A DNA stretch of 64,000 nt from NCBI GenBank assembly GCA_027577595.1, contig JANBRJ010000093.1, positions 1 through 64,000 of the forward strand, in the 5' to 3' direction. Both the position numbers and the translations under genes were made by a program. Below the pieces are notes generated by a model. It did no database searches. It was not told the DNA's origin and saw nothing but the letters and a program-made list of their open reading frames with translations. Origin of the DNA: Coemansia sp. RSA 487 (taxonomy: Eukaryota > Kickxellomycota > Kickxellomycetes > Kickxellales > Kickxellaceae). Positions 38,975 through 49,841 of the stretch are shown piece after piece (positions within the stretch are counted from its first letter, which is position 1; each line of letters begins with the position of its first letter).

Positions 38975-41573
38975 ATGCAAGACCCAGCTATGGATCAAAT
39001 AGCCCAAGTGCTAAAAAACCTCATTGAGTCTCAAAATGCGCGCGACATAAGACAAGAAGAGCGCGACAGGAGGCAAGAGCGTGACACAAAACACGAAGCA
39101 GAGTTTAGTGAGCTTCGACAGACCAATCAGGAAATCCTAACTAGCTTGAAAAACCTGAATACAGTTCCTGCGGCTCCACGCCAGGGCAACTTCCGCCGCC
39201 TCCAGGTAAAGTGATTGATATTTCCTGCCCTTTTTGACCAACGGTAATGCGTCATTGTGGCCAGGACAAACTAAAATAATGCGTTGCTTCATCTCATATA
39301 CACGCTGCATCTTGTAGGGATCCGATCCTCGTTTTCGCAGCCTGTTTATGAAACTCCAACGAAACGTGGGACTGGATTTACCCGTTCAGGTTCAGAATAT
39401 GTTGAGCAGCTCATAGGGCAAATCACAGGGCAGAGCACAGAGCAGAGCACAGAGCAGAGCACAGGGCAGAGCATAGGTATGTGAGCACTTGAAATGGTAT
39501 ATGTAGTGGTTCCTTTTACTTTTGTGTGGACCGTCTCGCTTTATGTGCTGCTTTCCTTGCAAATACGTCATCAAATTCACTCATCAATGGGCATTTGTTT
39601 TCTTCATCTATTGAATAGACTCTACGCCACATAGTCTTCGAAATCAGATTGGTGGTACAGCAGCGGAGCGGTACAAGACTATTGGACGCCACATTGCCCC
39701 ATATACTTTCAAGTCTGCGGATATATATCAGATTTTGGATCATTACAGGATTGCTTTGCCACAGCTTGGCTCATTGAATGACACCAAAAGCGAGATCAGC
39801 AAGATCCAGAGCAAATTTAGGGATCTATACTCAAAGTCAACTATATTGGAAGGCGATTATTATAAAAATAGCCAACTAAAACCAATGACGACTGAGCGGC
39901 ATGTCCAGAATGCAATGTACTTGCTACTTTTGAGTGTTTACGAGACTATAGCGACTCGCAATGACAAGCCGCGATTGAGGTGCTGCGACACGTCGGCTAG
40001 CCCATTAGACGATGCAAACAAGCCTGATTTTGTGTTCGTTCCGGCAGATACAGACAACGCTGATTGGGAATCGGCCTGTGTGGCCATTGAACTAAAAGCG
40101 ATCAACAGGGTCGGTGAAAGTGCTCTTCACGGACAGATCGGACACTACTTCAATCAGATGTGGAGGTTGTAGCCACGAAAGTACTGTGTTGGACTGGTGT
40201 CGTACAAGGATGAGCTGCACATATTGCTCAATACGCGTGATGCTATCAACCATGCGGTGGTAGGTAAGCTGCCGTTCGTAGACAGCGTAAGAAAGTGCAT
40301 CTACAGAAGCAGAGAGAATGCACATATAACATTCAAGGAAGGAAACGGCGAGTTGGTGGTGCGCGCTTTGGCGATGATATTTGGCATGAGTTTGGAGCAG
40401 TGTGGTTTCCTTGTTCCGCAGCTAGGAGGCGTATATCACCAGTTCGGCTTACTTGTGGAAAAGCCGAGCATAGATCAGGCCGAGGCGGTGCTATCAGCTG
40501 TTGCTGGCAGCACTCCAACCGCAAATTGTCTGATTAATTTGTCTATCGGCGGTTATCTCAGCGGTCGTGTGATGTTTCCAGTTGGAACAACGTCATGGGT
40601 CCACAAAGCCAGTGTTGATGTACGCACCGGAAATAACAGTTTCCAAGGTAGTGCTGTGGTCAAGATCCAGTGGCGCCGCAGCTCGCGTCGGACTGAGAGT
40701 AGCGTGTATAGGGTGCTGCATGATATGAAAATCCCAAACGTTCCGCAGGTTATCTTTAGCGGCTGTATCGGGATGGGAACACTACGCATAGAAAGCAGAT
40801 GTGATGTGCTGGTTTTGGAGCCATGCGGAGTTGGTATCATCCAGTATGTTCAGAAGCTTGCCGCTGGGCATGAAACCAATCACTGGATGCTGCTGGATGT
40901 CGCTTGCGGCTATATTCACACATTGTATGCAGCTTGGTCAGGGACAACATATAAGATTCTACACAGAGACATTTCATCGGGAAATCTCATGGTTGCCAAC
41001 AACTCTGCCCGTGTTATCGACTGGGAGTACGGCCTGTTATTCAACATCAACCGGAGACCGGGAGTAAATGCCGATTCTCTCACAGGAACTATGGTATACG
41101 CGAGTATGGCGGTTTTGAGGGGTGTGACCCTCCGCACACCATTCGATGACATTGAGTCTCTTTTTTACGTGCTTATGCATGCTATCGAAAAAGCCTACAA
41201 CAACCACGGAAAAGGCAGAGGCACTGCCCAGAACAAAACTGCACAAAGGCTCTGGGATGGAAACCTATCGGTAGAAGAGCTGATCAACGAGAGGATAACC
41301 GTGTTCGGCTCCGGGATAGAATACAAGAAACGCCTGGGTGCCAAATGCCCATCCTCCTGGATTGTCTTGGTTGAATCCATGTACAATGCCCTTGCCATTG
41401 GCACTCAGGCCACGCTTTCGGATGTCACCTTTGATATCGACTTTGATGAATGCATGCAGCGGCTGGTTCAAGATCTCCAGCCATTGCTGCAAGAGCGCGA
41501 GATGGATTCCAACCATTACACTGCACTATTGCGGTTTTGCAACACTGTCGGCAAAAGGACATCAGCAGCTTGA
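38975..41573 (+). pseudogene. FunK1-type protein kinase gene with in-frame TAG
   Basis: Three exons fit with consistent phases: 38975-39205, 39341-39476 and 39619-41573, with donors GTAAAG and GTATGT and acceptors CGCAG and AATAG. The joined frame has 774 codons, with one internal TAG at 40170-40172. The N-terminus is charged and coiled-coil-like; exon 2 holds a small GQSTEQS tandem repeat. The C-terminal 350 codons match FunK1 fungal kinases: VVKIQWRR (Lys), LHRDISSGNLM (catalytic loop), VIDWEYGLL (metal Asp). After the stop the frame (PRKYCVGLVSYKDELHILL) continues in register with family-like sequence, so the stop is a single recent change, or is read through. It may be a young pseudogene; kinase residues are all preserved. 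Confidence 0.75.
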
Positions 41574-42112
41574 TTTGTCCTAATTATAGCGGCGTACCAA
41601 TGTTTTTTCCTTTTAATAAAGCGTTTCACAAACCAGCCAAATGGTGCTGGCGCCCAAGATATCAGCTATTCTCCTATCATGCATCCATCGCCTGTGCACA
41701 ACAGACACAGTGCTTGGTCTATTGATTTGGCTATAACGTTAGTTATCTTTTTTCCAATTTTGCTTGCACTATAATGTATTCACCACTGCGCGTAAAAAAA
41801 CACATTTAATAAAGTGGGAAACCAATGCTATTTTACTTTCAATATACAATAAATCTGTAACGTCTGTAGAAACAGCAAGGATGAGCTGTCTTTTATTGTT
41901 TTATAAAATAAAAGAAACTCGAGAGAAAGAACTAATATTTACTTTGGGCTTTCTATCGTTTTCTTGGTCTTTGACTTTACGCAATAACGCTTGCGCTGTT
42001 TCCCATCGCTTGCAACTACGCTGCTTGCTGTGTTTTTCACTGAACCACGATCAAAAACAACATTTGCAACGCCTATACCTCAATAAGCTACTTTGGCCAC
42101 TGTGCTGCAGGT
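41574..42112. other. Intergenic, convergent
   Basis: AT-rich 3' flanks of the kinase gene (+) and receptor D (-). No gene recognised. Confidence 0.4.
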
Positions 42113-43051
42113 TCAAACACGATTTGCACTATACGCAGAAAAAAACATTGGCTCACTGTTGCAGCCATCTTGTTTATTCCACTTGGCCAAATACACGTCG
42201 CGGTACAGCAGACAGCCGTAGATGGCGCGGCCAGCGATGATCCACCAGGCGGTGATACATGAAGCCTGGTCGATGCAAATAACAGCGATACGCCAGCCAA
42301 GCGTGGTCGGGTACTTTGGTCGCTTATAGTAGACGACAGTGTGGAAAGTCAGGGCCACAGCCAGCGCCAAGCACGCAGCCAGCAGATAGTGGCCCTCGCT
42401 GTGTGCGCATGCGACTTTGCAAACAACAAACACCGACGTCAGAAACACGGTGCCCCACAACGCCCATGCCAGAATGACGCCTGTGTTTTTGAACGCCGGT
42501 GTGAACTCGCATACGTCCAGCCCGTCGATGAACCTGACGGTCCGGTCGCTGGGGACTAGTGTGGTGATAGCGGCAATGGCCATGTTGCATGCCAGAATAG
42601 CACCGGCTGCCAGCCACTGGATCCGGCGACTACGGGCCTTCTTCATGTCGGCACTCAAGAATCGGTATCGAAGCATGGCCAGGATGCTATGAAACGATAG
42701 GACGCTGATGACCATGCCTTGACCCAGCGCTGTGCGCAGCCACACTGTGGTGAACAGGCAGTTGGCGGTGATGCCCTTCGGATGGGCCATATTGTTGGTA
42801 AACAAGTCGCCTACAAACCACAGCACACTGGCTGCGTACATCAGTGCCAGCGACGATGGCACGAGTGCGCTAATCGGCCGGTAATTGCGGTTGGCTACGA
42901 CGTATAAGACGGCAGCCAGTTGCGCAAGGTAGATGGATGCGCACGTAATGATGGTTGCTAGGTCGCTGTATCCAATGTGATCCATCCGAATGCCGAGTAA
43001 ACTTGCGAATACTACGCGCACCTTTTCCTTTTCTGTGTATTCAAAACTCAT
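42113..43051 (-). CDS. 7TM receptor D, divergent
   Basis: A 312-residue member, the most divergent in the array. I start at 43051 (MSFEYTEKEKVRV) because receptor E starts MSFEYTADEQ; the frame extends 22 codons further up. TM1 to TM7 are present. The cysteine before TM3 (TANCLFTTVW) and in loop 2 (LDVCEF) are kept. The SFNE motif before TM6 is gone (AHSEGHYLL instead), and the region after TM7 is cut short: LLYRDVYLAKWNKQDGC, then about 15 residues. It lacks the DGLQ..Y segment seen in A to C and E to I. Its G-protein coupling, if any, may differ or be lost. Confidence 0.78.
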   Translation of the reverse strand: MSFEYTEKEKVRVVFASLLGIRMDHIGYSDLATIITCASIYLAQLAAVLYVVANRNYRPISALVPSSLALMYAASVLWFVGDLFTNNMAHPKGITANCLFTTVWLRTALGQGMVISVLSFHSILAMLRYRFLSADMKKARSRRIQWLAAGAILACNMAIAAITTLVPSDRTVRFIDGLDVCEFTPAFKNTGVILAWALWGTVFLTSVFVVCKVACAHSEGHYLLAACLALAVALTFHTVVYYKRPKYPTTLGWRIAVICIDQASCITAWWIIAGRAIYGCLLYRDVYLAKWNKQDGCNSEPMFFSAYSANRV

Positions 43052-43310
43052 ACCCAACAGTTTTTTTGTTTGAAAAATCATAAAATAGGATACACAAGGA
43101 AAAAAACTTAGATACAATTGAATCTCTACACTTCCGCCTTTTGTAAGCCTTACATCTTCATATACAAGTGAGGAGAGAGGGATTTATCTTGTAACTTTTT
43201 TCACCTTGGCCGCCACACGTTTTCTGAATGTCACTTACCCTTGCATATCTTTACCTGCATTGATAAGTAAAAAAAAGGTATTGAATTATGAAGGATAAAA
43301 TTAAAAAATG

Positions 43311-44663
43311 CTATTTTGGAGACAATCCGCGAGTATCGCTGTGCCGACGGGACTCTAAAGTCCCGTCATGGATTGTGGTGGCCGAGCTAATGTTCTCCAA
43401 AGTGTTGAGGGGGCGGACCACAGCACGCTGTGGCGAGAAAAGAATAACGTTATTTGAGGACTCTTCAACAAGAATGTCGTCGGCCAGGTTGTCACCTTCG
43501 CTCAATGCGCTGGCGCGCGGGTTCGACGAGGTGCCGTCCGAGTTGGCCCCACCACACGCGGCTCCTCCCGTCCATAGGCGGCGCTGGCTCGTGTGCTGCG
43601 AGTGTGCTTGGTCGGACTGTTTGTTGACGCTGCTGCGAGAGAACGACATCCGGTGGTGGTAGCCATAGACCTCCGACATATCACGATGCAGCGTGACCAT
43701 TTTGGCCGAATGGTTGCTGTCGACGCTAAGCATGGTGGAGGAAAATGGGTCGGTGCGGCTGATCTGGTACTGCTTTTGCAAGCCATCGCGAACCAGCTTG
43801 TTTTTCCATTCGGCCAAGTACGTTTGGCGACGGAACGCACAATTGTACATGCTGTTGTACATGATGAACCACCAGAGAAAGTTGGCAATGACGTGGCTAG
43901 TCAGGGTCTCTGTGACACGAAGCACCTTGCTGGTTGGATAAAGCGGATGCGTATACAGAATGATGGTGTTGAACGTAAGGAGGACGAAGACGCAGGCGCA
44001 CGCTACGCCCATTTCCAAACTCTCGTTGAACGAGCTTGTTATGTTGCGCAGTCTAAAGTTGATTATCGCAAAGCCAATCCATGTCAGCCACAGAAGGCCC
44101 TGGACCAGGGCGCGGTACATGTAACTCATGTTACACATTTGGATTACCTCGATATACTCGACAGTCTCGGATCGCGGCAACAGGTACGTGACTAGAATGA
44201 ACGTTACCGCCACGAGGACGACCACACCAACAGATACGTAGAGACGCGTGCCCCGGTACGCCCGGTTCCTGCGGAATATGCAGTACAGTGCGTAGCTGCG
44301 GATGGTTATCAGCGCACTGACCATAAAGTTGCCAAACAGGACGCGCATCCATACGCAGAAGAGCATGCAGTCCGAGAGCTGTTTGCCGCGTACGTGCACG
44401 TGCGACTTGAGTACAAGGTCGCCTAGGAACCATACAAACAGCGCAAGCATGCATGAGCTCATTAGGATCGGGTATTTGGACTTTAGTGGCGGGAAATTGC
44501 GGTTCCAGAGCAGGAAGCATACAGCGAGGATGTCGACGAAATATACTATGCTCAGGATGACGACCACGGCGAGGTCTGCGTGGCCAATGGGGTCGAGTTG
44601 GATACCCAGGAACCCGGCAACCTGTACCCGCTCCTGTTCGTCGGCTGTGTACTCAAATGACAT
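43311..44663 (-). CDS. 7TM receptor E, long-tailed
   Basis: A 450-residue member with a full 7TM domain and a cytosolic tail of about 165 residues. Conserved features: RNFPPLKSKYP in loop 1, Cys in SDCMLFCVW at TM3, Cys in IQMCNMS in loop 2, NITSSFNESLEM before TM6, and FRRQTYLAEWKNKLVRDGLQ after TM7. The tail is rich in Ser, Thr, Arg and Asp, with possible phosphorylation sites but no known domain. Start at MSFEYTADEQ. It lies about 260 bases from D; D and E share the MSFEYT start and may be sister genes. Confidence 0.85.
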   Translation of the reverse strand: MSFEYTADEQERVQVAGFLGIQLDPIGHADLAVVVILSIVYFVDILAVCFLLWNRNFPPLKSKYPILMSSCMLALFVWFLGDLVLKSHVHVRGKQLSDCMLFCVWMRVLFGNFMVSALITIRSYALYCIFRRNRAYRGTRLYVSVGVVVLVAVTFILVTYLLPRSETVEYIEVIQMCNMSYMYRALVQGLLWLTWIGFAIINFRLRNITSSFNESLEMGVACACVFVLLTFNTIILYTHPLYPTSKVLRVTETLTSHVIANFLWWFIMYNSMYNCAFRRQTYLAEWKNKLVRDGLQKQYQISRTDPFSSTMLSVDSNHSAKMVTLHRDMSEVYGYHHRMSFSRSSVNKQSDQAHSQHTSQRRLWTGGAACGGANSDGTSSNPRASALSEGDNLADDILVEESSNNVILFSPQRAVVRPLNTLENISSATTIHDGTLESRRHSDTRGLSPK

Positions 44664-45460
44664 CAGAATATAGAATATAATATGAGGTGCGAAATGATGG
44701 TTGCTTTTTGGAATAAGGAATTATACGATCGTACAAAATGCTATAAAAGGTAAATATTTTTGAAAAGAGAAAGAGGAAAAGCAAAAAATAGAGGAGAGGC
44801 TTTGCTAAACACGAAATGTAAACAGAGGACTAGGAACTTTAGTTGTAGGAAAGGGAGAGGAGGAGGATATATTCCAATTTGAGAAGCACCGCGTTTGTGC
44901 GCGCATTCCACATAAATGACGAGCTTGCAATACACAAGCAAAATTTTTACTTTTTTTTCTGGCAATAACAGAGGCTTTGCCATTACATAGTGTTAAAAAG
45001 CCGCATTCCCAGAGTGCCACACTTGTTATCTATTGTTTAGAAACAATTTCCAAACAATCAACTAAAAAACGGAATACTATAATGTAAACAATAAAGACTT
45101 TCTGGCAACAATCGCTTGGTATATATAACTGCGCAAGGTTCCTTACAATGAAAGCCCATTACTGTGTAGACCATGTTTTTTTTATTTGGCCTGGCAATAA
45201 CAATGGAGGTCTTTTTTGGATGTTACTGCTTATTGGAAAGTCCCCCTTTGGCATAACTATGTGGTGGATATGTTGGTTGATCGGGATCAAGCGAATCAGC
45301 CACCAGTTCCACAGATAGCAATTGAAAAAGTCACTGCTGTTGCACAAGCTTGATAACAGGATCCTCTTTGTTCAACAATCAAAAATTTAAAAGAAACCCC
45401 CTTTTTTTTCTCTGTTTATTTATATTTTGGAAACCCGTCCCTTCTTTTATATAAAAAACA
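44664..45460. other. Divergent promoter spacer, receptor E and decarboxylase
   Basis: AT-rich spacer between two divergent genes. TATATAAAAAA at about 45449-45459 lies immediately before the decarboxylase ATG. No additional gene is supported. Confidence 0.5.
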
Positions 45461-47095
45461 ATGGTGGAGTACAAGGCATCGCCAACTAATATGCATGCAA
45501 GCAACACTGCTGCGGCTAGCGAAAGCGAAGAGCTACGTCTTCTGCTCAGCAAGGCAGCCGATGTGTTCAGCGAATACGTAGCAGGGTGCCAAAGAGAAGA
45601 AACGCCGATAGTTGCCGTGGGGATGCAGGAGGCATCGCAGCTGGCCACAGAGTTTGCGGCAAAAATAACGACAACAGGCACCGATGAGGACCAGATCTGG
45701 GACGAGATCAGGCGCGTATGTGTGTTAGCAACCAATACGTGGAGCGACCGGTTCCTGTACAAGCTTTATGCGGCGCCTACACCCATCGGCGTGGTTGGAG
45801 AGACGCTGATGGGAGTGCTGAACAACAATGCGCACGTGTTCAATGCATCGCCAGTGGGAGTTGTGCTGGAGGCGGTGGTTGCGCAGAGACTGGCGGCAAT
45901 GGCCAACTTCCCGCGCGAAACAGCGGGTGGACTGACGTTTCCGGGCGGATCGTACTCCAACATCCATGCGCTGATGGTTGCGCGCAACCGCAGGTTCCCC
46001 GAGATCAAGACCAAGGGCATCGGCGCCCTTGGCGGCAAGCGCCCCGTGGTGTTCACCAGCCAGCACGCACACTATTCGATCGAAAAGGCCGCCGTTGCCG
46101 CAGGCGTCGGGCTGGACAATGTCGTCCATGTGCCTGTGGACGGTAGGGGGAGGATGGACGCTGCAGCACTGCGGCGGCTGGTGGAGCAAGAGAAGGAAAC
46201 AGACGGCGTGCCGTTCTTTGTCAATGCAACGGCTGGCACCACGGTTCTCGGCGCCTTTGATCCGCTGGACGCCATTGCAGACGTGTGCGAGGACCACGGG
46301 CTGTGGCTGCATGTCGACGGGTCGTGGGGCGGACCGCTTGCGCTGTTTGCCGACCGCAGCGTCTTTGCCTACGATATGCCGCATGCACGCATCCACTCGT
46401 TCACTGTCAACCCGCACAAGCTGCTGGGCATTCCGCTGCAATGCTCGGTGCTTCTCGTGCGCGACGGGCTGCGTGTGATGAAGGACGCGCTGGGCCTTTG
46501 CGCCAGCTACCTGTTCCACAGCGAAGACGAAGAAGAGACAGGGAGCGTGTGGCTCGACCGCGTGGGCGGCAGCTGGGATGTTGGCGATGCTACCATGGGC
46601 TGTGGGCGCAGACCCGACGCCATCAAACTATGGATCACATGGCGCTACTACGGGACCCGCTACTTCAGCAGCCGTGTGAACCGCGCGCGCAGCGCAGCCC
46701 TGGCTTTTACGCAGCTCCTGCGCACCAAAAACGAAAGCGCATCGCATGGGCTCTGGCTCCTGGTTGCTGCGCCCGAGAGCACGTGCGTGTGCTTCTGGTT
46801 TGTGCCCAGGAGCCTCTGCAATACTACTAGTGCAAACTTTGAAGAGATGCGGCAGCGCGCTCTGCGCGAGCCAGGCAACGGCATCTTTGGGCAGGAGCAC
46901 GACCAGCGGTGGGGCCACGCAACAAAGGCCATGTTCGGGCGGATGGGCGACGCCAGCAAGGTGCTGGTGGACTATGCACAGCTCCACAGCGTGCCTGCGT
47001 TCTTCCGCCTCCCGTTCAACAGCCCCAGCATCACCGACCAAACAATGGCCAATGTTCTCGACTCCATCGAATCAGCCGCACTAGATCTTTATTAA
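45461..47095 (+). CDS. Group II PLP decarboxylase (GAD/CSAD-like)
   Basis: A 544-residue pyridoxal-phosphate decarboxylase of group II, closest in pattern to glutamate and cysteine-sulfinate decarboxylases. Motifs seen: GVVGETLMGVLNNNAHVF near residue 110, GGLTFPGGSYSNIHAL (phosphate-binding), SQHAHYSIEKAA (the His that stacks on PLP), WLHVDGSWGG (metal/cofactor Asp) and TVNPHKLLGIPLQCS with the PLP lysine at about residue 320. It would convert an acidic amino acid to an amine such as GABA, hypotaurine or beta-alanine; the exact substrate is unclear. Intronless. No signal peptide, so cytosolic. Confidence 0.9.
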   Translation: MVEYKASPTNMHASNTAAASESEELRLLLSKAADVFSEYVAGCQREETPIVAVGMQEASQLATEFAAKITTTGTDEDQIWDEIRRVCVLATNTWSDRFLYKLYAAPTPIGVVGETLMGVLNNNAHVFNASPVGVVLEAVVAQRLAAMANFPRETAGGLTFPGGSYSNIHALMVARNRRFPEIKTKGIGALGGKRPVVFTSQHAHYSIEKAAVAAGVGLDNVVHVPVDGRGRMDAAALRRLVEQEKETDGVPFFVNATAGTTVLGAFDPLDAIADVCEDHGLWLHVDGSWGGPLALFADRSVFAYDMPHARIHSFTVNPHKLLGIPLQCSVLLVRDGLRVMKDALGLCASYLFHSEDEEETGSVWLDRVGGSWDVGDATMGCGRRPDAIKLWITWRYYGTRYFSSRVNRARSAALAFTQLLRTKNESASHGLWLLVAAPESTCVCFWFVPRSLCNTTSANFEEMRQRALREPGNGIFGQEHDQRWGHATKAMFGRMGDASKVLVDYAQLHSVPAFFRLPFNSPSITDQTMANVLDSIESAALDLY

Positions 47096-47112
47096 CCAAC
47101 AAAAAAGTGTCT

Positions 47113-47523
47113 TTAAAAGTCATCAATGTCCGACTCGTCAGACAACCGGCTAGGCACCCCATACTCGTCCACATCGCCGCGAGGGGCACGGCCTCCAGCC
47201 TGCTGCGTGCCAGGCGATTCTTCTCTTCTGTACTCGCGCTCATCAGAGCTACCGTCCTGGTGCAGCCCCTCAAGCTCTCTCTGCTTCGCCTCCTCGCACG
47301 CATCAATCCACTCGCCATACACGTCCACCGCCTCGCTTAGATGGTGTATTGCTGCTTGGTACGTCGCTCCGCATATTTTGCATTTCAAATTGCCCACCTT
47401 GTGCTCCTTGTCCATCGTTACTTGGATTGTCTTTTCGTGATTGCAGAACAGGCAAGGGAAAGCCGTTTCCAGCTTAGGCCGTTCCTTCTTGACTATCTTG
47501 CGCGACGACTTTCTTTTGCCCAT
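47113..47523 (-). CDS. ELF1: Transcription elongation factor Elf1
   Basis: A 136-residue protein with the Elf1 zinc ribbon: the basic start MGKRKSSRKIVKK, then PCLFCNHEKTIQVTMDK, VGNLKCKICGATYQ, and a helix with VDVYGEWIDACEE. Elf1 travels with RNA polymerase II and helps it through nucleosomes. The C-terminal 50 residues are acidic and disordered (DESDIDDF at the end). I start at 47523 because the family begins with MGKRKS; the frame continues upstream without homology. It is convergent with the decarboxylase, only 17 bases between stop codons. Confidence 0.95.
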   Translation of the reverse strand: MGKRKSSRKIVKKERPKLETAFPCLFCNHEKTIQVTMDKEHKVGNLKCKICGATYQAAIHHLSEAVDVYGEWIDACEEAKQRELEGLHQDGSSDEREYRREESPGTQQAGGRAPRGDVDEYGVPSRLSDESDIDDF

Positions 47524-47701
47524 TGCGAAACAAGTATTCCGTCTGACCTTGATTGAATGAATAAATAAATAAATAAAATTAATGTACAAGCAAAATTGAT
47601 TTGTCAAAGAGGAAAAGAGAGCGATTTTTGTATTGGCATCGAACACAAAATACACTAAAGATCCCGTGACACGAAGCACATTAACTGGAACAATCGAAAA
47701 T

Positions 47702-49114
47702 CTAGAGAAGCTGGCGATTGGTGCCATCGAGTGGTGCCAAATGCAGCTCGTTTGCATCGTTCAGCCGCAGCGGTGCTGATGCGTTTTCGGTGTAGCTGAA
47801 TTGAACCGAAGCAAATTTCTGCTGCTGCTGCTTCTGCTTCTGCTGCTGCGGGGCATTTGCACCTGTCAGCCCTGACAGAGACCGGCCTACCAGGCTCGAC
47901 TCGGACGATGCATCCAACGATGGGCTTTCCGGACGCTCCTTGTGCTCAGCGTACCGAGTTCCCACCGCCGCTGACTCCAGATGCGCATTGTACGCATCGT
48001 AAAAGAACCTGCCTCCGCCAAAATTCGCATGCTTCTCGATATCAACATCTCCGCCGCCATTGAAGTAGCAGTACGCCTCCTCGTCGCCACCCATGTACTT
48101 GGGAGCCATGCCGCCATCCAAGTAAGCCGACTCGAGCAACGAGCCATGTACATCTGGCTGCCTGTCGCCAATGCTTGTGCCCCGAAGCGAAGCCGACGCA
48201 ACCTGGTACTCGCGCTGCAGCCCGTCTCTGCGCAGCTTGGCCACCCATCTGTCCAAATACGCTTTTCTATGGAACAAGCACTGGTACATTGGCACGGCCA
48301 TAATGAGCCACCACACGACGTTTGTGGCCAGATGGTCCAGCACCGTGGTCGCTATACGCAGCCCCACGCTAAGCGGGTACCGGGGCCTCGCGTAGTGCAT
48401 GGCTGTTGTGAATATGAGGATGGCAAAGACCGCAATGCAAGCAGCCAGCATCTCGCGGCTCTCATTGAACGAGCTTCGGATCTTGCGGATCCGCCAGTTG
48501 ATCAGCGCAACCAGGATCCAGGTTGCCCAGAGCAGCGCAAACAGCGACGCCTTGTATCCGGCCTCGTAGTAGCAGATGTCGATTATCTGCATATAATGGA
48601 TTGTGATATTGGATGACACCACTTGCGACACAATTCCGTACACCACGATACAGACACAGTAGATAAGGAACGGAAGATACAGACTCACTCCGTTATAAGG
48701 CAAGTTGCGGCAAAACACACGGTACAGACCATACGACCTTAGCGCGATTAGTGCACTGAGCGTGCATACGCCCAGAAGCACCCGCACCCACACGCCAAAC
48801 GCCTTGCAGTTGGTCATGGGCGTGCCGGCCAGCGGCGCATGCCCGTTGACTTGGATGTCGCCAGCAAACCATAGTACTGCAGCCGCCATGAACCCCGCCA
48901 TAATGAATGGACTTTTCGACTTTAGCGGCGGGTACTTGCGGTTCCACAGCATGTAAACTACTGCCAGCGCATCGATGCCGTAGACGACCGAGATTACTAT
49001 CACCATCACAAGGTCCGCCGTCCCGCGTGGATCCACTGTGATGTTGTCCATTGCTCCAGCAAGAACCCGCAGTCGTTCATTTTCGGTTGTACCGAATGAC
49101 ATTGTGTTGCCCAT
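47702..49114 (-). CDS. 7TM receptor F, longest tail
   Basis: A 470-residue member. The start could be 49114 (MGNT) or 49102 (MSFGTTENERLRV), the latter matching the MSF starts of D and E. The 7TM domain is intact: NRKYPPLKSKSP in loop 1, Cys in TNCKAFGVW at TM3, Cys in IDICYYE in loop 2, KIRSSFNESREM before TM6, and LFHRKAYLDRWVAKLRRDGLQ after TM7. The tail of about 180 residues has a Gly/Tyr-rich part, a Ser-rich part and a Gln/Lys run, with no recognised domain. Base composition is GC-richer than A to C, indicating a different age or history. Confidence 0.86.
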   Translation of the reverse strand: MGNTMSFGTTENERLRVLAGAMDNITVDPRGTADLVMVIVISVVYGIDALAVVYMLWNRKYPPLKSKSPFIMAGFMAAAVLWFAGDIQVNGHAPLAGTPMTNCKAFGVWVRVLLGVCTLSALIALRSYGLYRVFCRNLPYNGVSLYLPFLIYCVCIVVYGIVSQVVSSNITIHYMQIIDICYYEAGYKASLFALLWATWILVALINWRIRKIRSSFNESREMLAACIAVFAILIFTTAMHYARPRYPLSVGLRIATTVLDHLATNVVWWLIMAVPMYQCLFHRKAYLDRWVAKLRRDGLQREYQVASASLRGTSIGDRQPDVHGSLLESAYLDGGMAPKYMGGDEEAYCYFNGGGDVDIEKHANFGGGRFFYDAYNAHLESAAVGTRYAEHKERPESPSLDASSESSLVGRSLSGLTGANAPQQQKQKQQQQKFASVQFSYTENASAPLRLNDANELHLAPLDGTNRQLL

Positions 49115-49841
49115 TTTTCTTTATTTATTTACGATAGAAATACAAGAAATAGCAGAAATATCTGTTTGTGTAACTGGTAGATAAGCTAAAAAGAGAAAGG
49201 AGATAGATGGGGGGAGAAAACAAGCATTACTTAAGGCCCGATGCACAGTCTCATGCCAGCTTGTAGTAGCTTGTGTTCCACCATTTCGCCAAATGCTTTT
49301 TCGCTGCATAATTGAAATAATAAAAAGACGAAATTCTGCGCTTGCATGTGCTGATAATTTTGGAAAAAAGGTATTAAAAATTTTTCGGATCACTGTTCAC
49401 CACAAGCACGGATCGACATTCGACATTGTAAAACAATAATCACTTGCAAATTTGGTTCCTGATTAGGAATATTTTTAACAATACCTTGGTCCCCCCTCTA
49501 TCCTCCAATAGGCTCGACAAGGGACAACACTCTCATTTCAAAATGTGGGATGGGCTGTGCGAAAATGCCAGAATATACTCACTTTTGCATTTTTTTATGT
49601 ATTCATATGTCGATCATGAATCCCTGAAAAAGAAATGGCTAATCCTGTTTTCGATCTGTTTGTTGACACTTTAGCCATTCTCGGAAACGACAAGCCAAAT
49701 GTGCTGAGCATAAATTTTGTTTTGGTTGATTTGCATTTCTCATTTGCAACCGAATGGTAAATCAGACAGCGGTGACATCGGGATCACATAGTAAAAACAG
49801 CAGGAAGCTGCTCTTTTTGTCATTGTTGGGTGTAAGGTAAA

